Shown piece by piece: positions 58,247-64,000 of a DNA stretch of 64,000 bases. The DNA is from JACDER01 sp963717765. GTDB lineage: Bacteria; Actinomycetota; Thermoleophilia; Gaiellales; Gaiellaceae. Positions within the stretch are counted from its first letter, which is position 1. Each line of letters begins with the position of its first letter. Where the stretch lies: contig CAVQWX010000007.1 in the NCBI GenBank assembly GCA_963717765.1, positions 310,001-374,000 on the forward strand, given 5' to 3'. The notes below the pieces were generated by a model. The model had not been told where the DNA came from. It saw only the letters and a list, made by a program, of their open reading frames with translations, and made no database searches. A program made the position numbers and the translations under genes.

Positions 58247-58987
58247 TCAGGAGCCTCGGGCCTTCTCGATGACGGCGACGTACACAGGCCCGTCGTCCTC
58301 GATCATGCCCGCGAGCCGCCAGCCGGTTCCGTCCAGGATCTCCTCAAGCTCATCGCGCGAGAGGAACAGGTAGTCGAACCACGCGCCGGCGAGGTCCCTG
58401 AAGCGGATGCGGATCCTGATCTGGCCGCCCAGGCGTCCCCGCGATCGGTTGCGCTCGTGGTAGGCGAGGTGCTCCCGCGGGGCGTCGCCACCGCCGTAGG
58501 GGTCGAGGCACTCGCCCAGGATCCGTGCCCGCTCCGACGTGATTCGCGCGAGACGACGCAGTATGCGCGGCGCCTTCGTCCGAGACGAGAGCAGAGCCAG
58601 GTTGTTGCCGAACATGACAACAGTGTCGAATGTGCCAAGTGAATCGTCCACGTCCTCGATGCGCATCACCCGCGCGTCGCGCACCCCGCGGCGCCGGCAG
58701 GCCTCGATCGTGCCGGGCGACGCGTCGATCGCGACGACGTCGTTTCCCTTCTGCTGGAAGTGCAGCGGGATGCGGCCGCCGCCGGCTCCGACGTCGAGGA
58801 TCCTCCCGCGGGCGAAGCGAAGTGCCCGCCGCTGCCGCCCCGGCCACTTGGGGTACGGCGCGAGGTAATACGCGGGGCCGAAGCGACTCGCCATGATGAA
58901 GCCGTCATCGCGCTCCACGATCTCGAGGATGTCGGGATCGTCGAGCGAGGCGAGAATCATCTCGCCGTACGCGTCGCCGATCTTCAT
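58247..58987 (-). CDS. class I SAM-dependent methyltransferase
   Basis: 246 aa. ATG overlaps the DNA-ligase stop as ATGA. Motif I GRILDVGAGGGRIPLHF, then VVAIDASPGTIEACRRRGV and FDTVVMFGNNLALL. Small-molecule methyltransferase of unknown target; coupling to a ligase gene is unusual but gives no function. Confidence 0.85.
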   Translation of the reverse strand: MKIGDAYGEMILASLDDPDILEIVERDDGFIMASRFGPAYYLAPYPKWPGRQRRALRFARGRILDVGAGGGRIPLHFQQKGNDVVAIDASPGTIEACRRRGVRDARVMRIEDVDDSLGTFDTVVMFGNNLALLSSRTKAPRILRRLARITSERARILGECLDPYGGGDAPREHLAYHERNRSRGRLGGQIRIRIRFRDLAGAWFDYLFLSRDELEEILDGTGWRLAGMIEDDGPVYVAVIEKARGS

Positions 58988-60009
58988 GGCTTCAGGAGCG
59001 ACTCGACCGTCGGGTCGCCCCGGCGGCGCGGCGGGCGCACCTCGCGCCAGGTGCAGTCCTTGGGATCCTTGTCCGGGCGGAACCGGATGAGCCGCGTACC
59101 GTGCCGGAAGCGGTTCTTCTCGAGCTTGTCGAAGCGGACCTCGCAGACGAGCTCCGGGCGCACAGGATTCCAGTCGAGCTCCTTTCCGCGCGACCAGCGG
59201 CTCTGGCCGCCGGGCGTGCGCTCCGCCGAGATGAAGCCGGGCTCGACGAGCGGCGGGAGCAGCTCCTGGAGCTGCCGCTGGACAGGAGCGGAGATGCCGG
59301 AGCAGTGGCCGACGAAATCGAGCTCGCCGTTGTCGTTGTAAAGCCCGAGCAGGAGTGTCGAGATCTTTCCCTCGACCTTCTCGCTCATGCGAAATCCGAC
59401 GATCACGCAGTCGGCCGTCCGGTGCGGCTTGATCTTGACGACACCGTCGCGCGAGCCGGGCAGGTACGGGAGATGGAGCTTCTTGGCGATGACCCCGTCC
59501 AGCCCGGCGGCCTCGAGTCGTTGGAGCCAGCGCTTGGCCTGGGCGAGGTCGTAGGAGACTGGCGAGAGCTGGAAGCCCTTGACCTTCTTCTCGAGGAATC
59601 GCCGCCGGTCGGCGAGTGCAAGCTCGTGCACGGCCTCGCCGTTCCAGAGGAGGACGTCGAAGGCGATGAACTGGGCGGGGATCTCGGCGGCCAGCTTCTG
59701 GACGCGGCTCTCGGCGGGGTGCAGGCGCATCTGCATGGAGTCGAAGTCGAGCTTGCCGTCCTTGGAGATGACGATCTCGCCGTCGAGCGCCGAGCTGGAA
59801 GGGAGGAGGTCGCCGAGGGGCCGCAGCTCGGGGAAGTAGCGCAGGAGCGGGCGGCCGTTGCGGCTCCAGAGCGCCAGCTCCCCGCTCGTGTTCTCGAGCA
59901 CGCCGCGGAACCCGTCCCACTTCGGCTCGTACTGCCAGTCGTCCGAGGTCGGCAGCTCAGAGACGAGCTCGGCCTCCATCGGTGGGAATGGAACTTCACG
60001 TGCGGGCAT
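58984..60009 (-). CDS. ATP-dependent DNA ligase, LigC-like
   Basis: 341 aa. Catalytic Lys in YEPKWDGFRGVLE (motif I), GRPLLRYFPEL (Ia), ALDGEIVI (III), GLDGVIAKKL (IV) and VVKIKPHRTADCVIVGF (V); a C-terminal OB-fold domain follows. Resembles mycobacterial LigC, a repair ligase acting on nicks. Main replication ligase is expected elsewhere. Convergent neighbour is absent; fabF starts 24 bp away on the other strand. Confidence 0.93.
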   Translation of the reverse strand: MPAREVPFPPMEAELVSELPTSDDWQYEPKWDGFRGVLENTSGELALWSRNGRPLLRYFPELRPLGDLLPSSSALDGEIVISKDGKLDFDSMQMRLHPAESRVQKLAAEIPAQFIAFDVLLWNGEAVHELALADRRRFLEKKVKGFQLSPVSYDLAQAKRWLQRLEAAGLDGVIAKKLHLPYLPGSRDGVVKIKPHRTADCVIVGFRMSEKVEGKISTLLLGLYNDNGELDFVGHCSGISAPVQRQLQELLPPLVEPGFISAERTPGGQSRWSRGKELDWNPVRPELVCEVRFDKLEKNRFRHGTRLIRFRPDKDPKDCTWREVRPPRRRGDPTVESLLKP

Positions 60010-60032
60010 GTCTCAAGACTAAGCTGCGCACC

Positions 60033-61268
60033 ATGGCGAAGCGAATCGTCGTCACAGGCCTTGGGGCGGTGACGCCGGTCGGGAACGACGCACCCTCGAC
60101 TTGGCGCGCTGCCGTCGGCGGGGAGAGCGGCATCGACTTCATCAAGTCCTTCGACGCGAGCGGCTTTCCGGTGCGAGTTGCGGCCGAGGTGAAGGGCTTC
60201 GACCCGGAAGGCCTCGCCTCGCCGAAGGAGCTGCGCCGGCTCGATGACAACGTCCTGTTCGCGCTCGCGGCGTCGAAGGAGGCGGTCGCGGATGCCGGTC
60301 TCGACGGCGCCTACGATCCCCCCCGTGTGGGCATCGTCTACGGCTCCGCCATCGGCGGGATCAAGACGATCACCCAGCAGCACGACACCCTGCGCGACCG
60401 CGGGCCCGACCGCGCCTCGCCGCATTGGCTCCCGAACTGTCTGGTCGACTCCGCCAGTGGGCAGCTTGCGATCACGCTGGGCTATCGAGGCCCCAACTAC
60501 GCGACCGTCTCGGCCTGCGCGACCGGTTCGCACGCGGTGGGAGAAGGGGCCGAGCTGATCCGGCGCGGATGGGCGGACGCCGTTCTGGCCGGCGGGACAG
60601 AGTCCGGCATCATTCCGCTGATCCTGGCCGCCTTCTGCTCTATGCGAGGCCTCGCCGCCGAGGAGGAGCATCCTCCGCGCGCGTCCCGTCCCTTCGACGC
60701 GACCCGGGCGGGGTTCGTCATGGGGGAGGGGGCCGCGACGCTCGTCCTCGAGGAGCTGGAGGCGGCGCGCGCGCGTGGCGCGAAGATCTACGCCGAGGTG
60801 CTCGGGTACGGGACGTCGAACGACGGCTATCACATGGCGGCGCCCGACCCGGAGTCGGTCGGCGTCACGGAGATGATGCGCTCCGCGATGGAGACTGCCG
60901 GCGTCGCTCCGGAACGCGTGGGCTACATCAACGCGCATGGGACCTCCACGCCGCTCGGCGACCTCGCCGAGACGAAGGCGATCAAGGAGGTCTTCGGCGA
61001 TCACGCCTACGAGCTCGCGGTCTCGTCCACCAAGTCCGTCATGGGGCATTGCTTCGGCGCGGCCGGGACGGTCGAGGCGATGATGTGCATCCTCGCCATC
61101 CGCGATGGCAAGCTCCCGCCCACGATGAACTACGAACATCCCGATCCCGAGTGCGACCTGGACTACGTGCCGAACGAGGCGCGCGACGTCCAGGTCGACG
61201 TCGCGCTTTCCAACGCCATGGGCCTGGGCGGTCACAACGCATGTGTCCTGATAGGAAGGGTCGAGTGA
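60033..61268 (+). CDS. fabF: 3-oxoacyl-[ACP] synthase II
   Basis: 411 aa from ATG at 60033. KAS II: catalytic Cys in TVSACATGSHAVGEGAELI, His in INAHGTSTPLGD, His in KSVMGHCFGAAG (Cys at a position often Leu). Elongates fatty acyl-ACP. The reading frame ends LIGRVE-stop, and almost the same bases (CTGATTGGGAGGGTTGAATGA) recur 164 bp on, just before the O-methyltransferase start. Confidence 0.93.
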   Translation: MAKRIVVTGLGAVTPVGNDAPSTWRAAVGGESGIDFIKSFDASGFPVRVAAEVKGFDPEGLASPKELRRLDDNVLFALAASKEAVADAGLDGAYDPPRVGIVYGSAIGGIKTITQQHDTLRDRGPDRASPHWLPNCLVDSASGQLAITLGYRGPNYATVSACATGSHAVGEGAELIRRGWADAVLAGGTESGIIPLILAAFCSMRGLAAEEEHPPRASRPFDATRAGFVMGEGAATLVLEELEAARARGAKIYAEVLGYGTSNDGYHMAAPDPESVGVTEMMRSAMETAGVAPERVGYINAHGTSTPLGDLAETKAIKEVFGDHAYELAVSSTKSVMGHCFGAAGTVEAMMCILAIRDGKLPPTMNYEHPDPECDLDYVPNEARDVQVDVALSNAMGLGGHNACVLIGRVE

Positions 61269-61432
61269 CGGACACGCTTATAGGCCGGGCCGATACCACT
61301 GGGAGCTCATGGGCGGAGCCGGGCTTTGCCCGTGCGCAGCCGAACATGCGCTCGAAACCACGAGGAGTTAAGGAGGGGGCTCACGGGGGAACCCTGGGTT
61401 CCCCCGTAGCTCTGATTGGGAGGGTTGAATGA
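61248..61432. other. imperfect 21-bp duplication flanking a ~165-bp insert
   Basis: CTGATAGGAAGGGTCGAGTGA (61248-61268, end of fabF) and CTGATTGGGAGGGTTGAATGA (61412-61432, start of O-methyltransferase) match at 17 of 21 positions. Between them lie no gene and the REP-like repeat copy 2. Confidence 0.6.
61371..61407. repeat. REP-like 37-bp repeat, copy 2
   Basis: Identical to 15043-15079 over 37 bp with the perfect 11-bp hairpin around CTG. Preceded by the G/C hairpin GCCGGGCTTTGCCCGTGC region. Confidence 0.8.
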
Positions 61433-62070
61433 GCTTTATCGTCAATGAGCCGGTGGAGAAATACGCGGAAGAGCACACCACCTCCGTGCCCGAGCTCTTC
61501 CAGCGGCTCGCAGATGAGACGCGCGAGAAGTCGGACGCGCCGCAGATGATGGTCGGGCTGCTCGAGGGCCGCTTCCTCGAGTTCCTCGTCCGGCAGACGA
61601 AGGCGAAGCGGATCCTCGAGCTGGGCACGTTCACGGGCTGGTCGTCCATCTCGATGGCGCTGGGGCTTACCGACGGCGGGCGCATCACGACCTGTGACGT
61701 CAACGAGGGCACGACCGCGATCGCGCGACGCTATGCGGAGGAAGCCGGCGTCGCCGACCGCATCGAGTACCGGCTTGGTCCCGGGCTCGAGACGATCGAG
61801 TCCCTGGACGGGCCGTTCGACCTGATCTTCATCGACGCGGACAAGGAGAACTACGTCAACTACTACGAGGCCGTTCTCCCGAAACTCGCGGACGACGGCT
61901 TCGTCATCGCCGACAACGTGCTCTGGTCTGGACGAGTCGCCGATCCGGAGAACGAGGACGGAAACACGCAGGCGATCCGCGCCTTCAACGACCACGTGCT
62001 GGCCGACGATCGCGTCGTATGCGTGATGCTCAGCGTGCGCGACGGGATGACGCTGATCCGCAAGAAGTAA
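61429..62070 (+). CDS. class I SAM-dependent O-methyltransferase (caffeoyl-CoA type)
   Basis: 213 aa. ILELGTFTGWSSISMALGL (SAM motif I), TTCDVNEGTTAIARRY, FDLIFIDADKENYVNYYEAVL and the metal-binding IADNVLWSGRVADPENEDGN, typical of Mg-dependent O-methyltransferases. Methylates phenolic or catechol groups; could tailor the polyketide, but this is inference. A ribosome site GGGAGG lies just upstream. Confidence 0.9.
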   Translation: MSFIVNEPVEKYAEEHTTSVPELFQRLADETREKSDAPQMMVGLLEGRFLEFLVRQTKAKRILELGTFTGWSSISMALGLTDGGRITTCDVNEGTTAIARRYAEEAGVADRIEYRLGPGLETIESLDGPFDLIFIDADKENYVNYYEAVLPKLADDGFVIADNVLWSGRVADPENEDGNTQAIRAFNDHVLADDRVVCVMLSVRDGMTLIRKK

Positions 62071-62360
62071 CGCGCACCACGGTCATGTCCTCGAGCGAAT
62101 CCAGCACGCAGTCGGCGAGCGCGAGCGCCTCCTCGTCCGGCGGGAAGAGGCGGTTCGGGATCGCCACGACGGTCATACCGGCGGCGTGCGCAGAGCGGAT
62201 GCCGTTGTGCGAGTCCTCGATCGCGGCGCAGTATGTCCCGCTGCGCCTGCTCGTGCCAGCGCCGGCCGCGCTCGCGGACGAGCTGCTCGCGCGCCCCGTC
62301 CCAGACCTGCTCGGAGTCGATCAGGACTCCGTCGAGGTCGAAGACGACGGCGTCGATCAC
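62030..62360 (-). pseudogene. HAD-superfamily hydrolase with internal deletion
   Basis: N-terminus VIDAVVFDLDGVLIDSEQVW (HAD motif I) starts at a GTG coupled to the flavin reductase stop (GTGA). After about 45 residues the frame changes, and motif IV AAIEDSHNGIRSAHAAGMT follows, with the ~100 middle residues missing. So the two ends are retained but the catalytic middle is lost. Confidence 0.85.
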
Positions 62361-62821
62361 AGCGACACGTACCGGCGGTCCAGATACAGGAGCGGCGGCC
62401 TCGCCTGACCGAGCGCGCACTCGAGCGCCTCGCCGGCGAAGAAGGTGTGGTCGCCGACCGGCCATTCCGCCCACAGGCTGCACTCGATCCATCCGAGCGC
62501 CCCTTCGAGGAGCGGCGCGCCGTGGTTTCCCTCGCGGAACTCGATCCCGTGCCAGTGTGCGATGGGAGGAACCCCGCGGGCGAAATGCTGCGCGACCGCT
62601 TCCTGGCCGGCGGCGAGCAGGCTGACCGCGAACCCGCCGGCTTCGCGCAGCAGCTCGTGGAGCGCGGCCGCGCGTGCGATCGAGATCCCGATAAGCGGAG
62701 GCTCGACGGAGAGAGAAACTAGGGTCCCCACGGTCAGGCCGAGGCGCTCGCCGTCGGCGTCCACCGTGACCACGGCGACGCCGGCCGGAAACCGGCGCAT
62801 GAGCGCGCGGAGGTCGTCCAC
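62357..62821 (-). CDS. flavin reductase-like domain protein
   Basis: 154 aa, GTG start. FMN-binding split-barrel: LRALMRRFPAGVAVVTVDADG, GLTVGTLVSLSVEPPLIGISI, GDHTFFAGEALECALG and PLLYLDRRY. Supplies reduced flavin to two-component monooxygenases; no partner oxygenase in the window. Confidence 0.9.
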   Translation of the reverse strand: MDDLRALMRRFPAGVAVVTVDADGERLGLTVGTLVSLSVEPPLIGISIARAAALHELLREAGGFAVSLLAAGQEAVAQHFARGVPPIAHWHGIEFREGNHGAPLLEGALGWIECSLWAEWPVGDHTFFAGEALECALGQARPPLLYLDRRYVSL

Positions 62822-62831
62822 CGCGCGGAGA

Positions 62832-62933
62832 CTACGTCAGGCTGATCCCGAAGCCGCCGAACAGGAAGAACGCCAGGAACGCAATGGCGACCACGATCCC
62901 GATCGCGACGGCGATGCTCTCCTCGAAGTTCAT
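62832..62933 (-). CDS. 33-residue single-TM protein
   Basis: MNFEESIAVAIGIVV followed by AIAFLAFFLFGGFGISLT: one membrane helix with a short acidic N-terminus. ATG at 62933 with GAAACTCGTT upstream gives no clear ribosome site. Ends 10 bp before the flavin reductase start; likely the first gene of that unit. Function unknown. Confidence 0.4.
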   Translation of the reverse strand: MNFEESIAVAIGIVVAIAFLAFFLFGGFGISLT

Positions 62934-62991
62934 GGAACGAGTTTCTGCGGAGGACCGGACGTTCCTGCGCGGCTGTGTAACCATCAAAGCC

Positions 62992-64000
62992 GTGCCGGCG
63001 TCCGCGAGCATCCCGAATACACGCGCCTCACGGCCCGCTCCGGCGCGTTCTCGGCTGCGTCCGGTCTTCTTCGCGGTGCTCGTCGCGCTCGTCCCGACCG
63101 CCCTCGCGACTTGGGCAGTGGGGCGCAACCATGCCGATCACGTGAGCCGAACGGCGAGCTCCGCCGTCGTCGGTGAAGCCCAGGCCGGCCGACAACAGGC
63201 GGAGCAGGTGCTCTCGCGCGCGCGCGCTCGCGCGCTGACGATCGCCCACTTCGTGCCGGTCCAGCGGGCACTCACCCGCCGCGACGAGAAAGCGCTCGCG
63301 CTCTTTGCGCGGCAGCATCCCGGCTCGTATTTCCTCCTCCGCGGGAAGGAGATCCCGGCGCGCCACCCGTCCGAGGTTGCTCGCCGGACGGTGGTGGTCA
63401 CCCTCGGCAAGCATGCGATCGGGACGGTCGCGGTCGGCGTGCCGGAGTCGGCGCTCCGCGACGCCGTCGACCAAGTGCCGCGCGCGGACGGCGACCGGAT
63501 CGGGCTCTCCGCCGCGGGTACAGCGCCGGCGGGGGCGGGCGACATCAGCCTCGGCGACCGCCGGTACCGGGCCGCCGGCGCCAACGTGTCCTCACGCATC
63601 GAGGTCGTCGCCGCGCGGCCCGCGAGCGCGATCGACCGGGACGTACGGAACACCTGGCTGACCGCGTTCGGCGCCGCCGTCGCCACGCTCGCGACCGTCG
63701 CGCTCATCGCCTGGGCGGCCGCGCCGCTGGTCGGCCGCGGCCGCATGATTCAGCGCGAGCGCTCGGAGGCGCTCAGCGTCCTCTCGAACGTCCGCGACGG
63801 CGTGTTCCTCGTCGACGAGGACGGACTCGTTCGCTTCTGGAACCGCGCCGCCGAGCTGATCACGGGGTTGTCGCGCACTGACGTATGGGGTCGCCGGCTC
63901 GCGGAGCTGCCCGGGCTCGGTTCCATCGCCGGCCAGATACCCGTGGGCGAGGACGGGCAAGTCCGCCCGCAGACGCTTCCCGTCGAGCTCGGTGTGTCCG
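62992..64000 (+). CDS. membrane sensor protein with PAS domain, 5' part (3' end outside window)
   Basis: Open from GTG at 62992 to the window edge, 336 residues. TM1 (RPVFFAVLVALVPTALATWA, ~26-45). An outer domain of ~180 residues is Ala/Arg-rich, with VSRTASSAVVGEAQAGRQQAE near its start. TM2 is LTAFGAAVATLATVALIAWA (~222-242), then a PAS domain (LSVLSNVRDGVFLVDEDGLV, FWNRAAELITGLSRTDVWGR). Histidine kinase or cyclase output is expected downstream but not seen. Confidence 0.85.
   Translation, partial: MPASASIPNTRASRPAPARSRLRPVFFAVLVALVPTALATWAVGRNHADHVSRTASSAVVGEAQAGRQQAEQVLSRARARALTIAHFVPVQRALTRRDEKALALFARQHPGSYFLLRGKEIPARHPSEVARRTVVVTLGKHAIGTVAVGVPESALRDAVDQVPRADGDRIGLSAAGTAPAGAGDISLGDRRYRAAGANVSSRIEVVAARPASAIDRDVRNTWLTAFGAAVATLATVALIAWAAAPLVGRGRMIQRERSEALSVLSNVRDGVFLVDEDGLVRFWNRAAELITGLSRTDVWGRRLAELPGLGSIAGQIPVGEDGQVRPQTLPVELGVS

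Overview
The window is GC-rich, tightly packed bacterial DNA. GTG starts, 4-bp start/stop overlaps, a class III cyclase fused to FHA and AAA modules, a PknB-type kinase, a fused AccD-AccA subunit and a type II polyketide set point to a deep-branching actinobacterium. Thermoleophilia (for example Gaiellales) is my best guess from gene content; it is an inference, not a measurement.

Layout. 1-10.9 kb: housekeeping genes (M29 aminopeptidase end, asd-lysC-recR, ybaB-dnaX, SRP RNA) with a PQQ-type sugar dehydrogenase, an S9 peptidase and an exported propeller-like protein. 10.9-17 kb: a CBS protein, a secreted collagen-like protein, a GH3 glycosidase, a K+ channel, tRNA-Val, tRNA-Ser, GNAT, OsmC and superoxide dismutase. 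17-23 kb: acetyl-phosphate metabolism (pta, xfp). 23-29 kb: a cyclic-nucleotide-binding protein, a GH15 hydrolase and an ABC-2 exporter whose ATPase ends in an FHA domain. 29.3-47.5 kb: a type II polyketide region resembling actinobacterial spore-pigment clusters. It holds an ABM monooxygenase, a TcmI-type cyclase, a cupin, KS-alpha, KS-beta, an acyl-CoA ligase, a patatin, an ACP and an aromatase/cyclase. The genes that make and load malonyl-CoA (accDA, accB, accC, fabD) sit inside it. 47.7-54 kb: signalling (cyclic-nucleotide-binding protein, CpdA-like phosphoesterase, FHA-cyclase-AAA protein, Ser/Thr kinase). 55-58 kb: two tRNA-Ser genes, a tRNA-Ser relic, a likely small RNA and a polar amino-acid ABC transporter. 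58-64 kb: LigC-like DNA ligase, fabF, an O-methyltransferase, a flavin reductase and the start of a PAS sensor protein.

The most interesting material is non-coding. Four elements of about 165 bp lie at 23.4, 26.9, 43.5 and 47.5 kb, each placed at a stop codon. They share a core, but each has its own long terminal inverted repeat. The arms differ between copies while staying complementary within a copy, and every transition mismatch I found becomes a G.U pair on the same (core) strand. That pattern suggests a structured RNA family. A second structured family (786-948, 45131-45295, plus a short hairpin at 35059-35132) and a third REP-like repeat (15043-15079, 61371-61407) also occur. A separate candidate sRNA at 55.5 kb has a good promoter, a perfect 20-bp stem and a T-run.

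Links between genes (inference): Acc and FabD would feed malonyl units to the KS/CLF/ACP set. Xfp and Pta would connect sugar phosphates to acetyl-CoA. The cyclase, three cyclic-nucleotide-binding proteins and the CpdA-like phosphodiesterase could form a local cAMP circuit, one effector of which (the patatin) is inside the polyketide operon.
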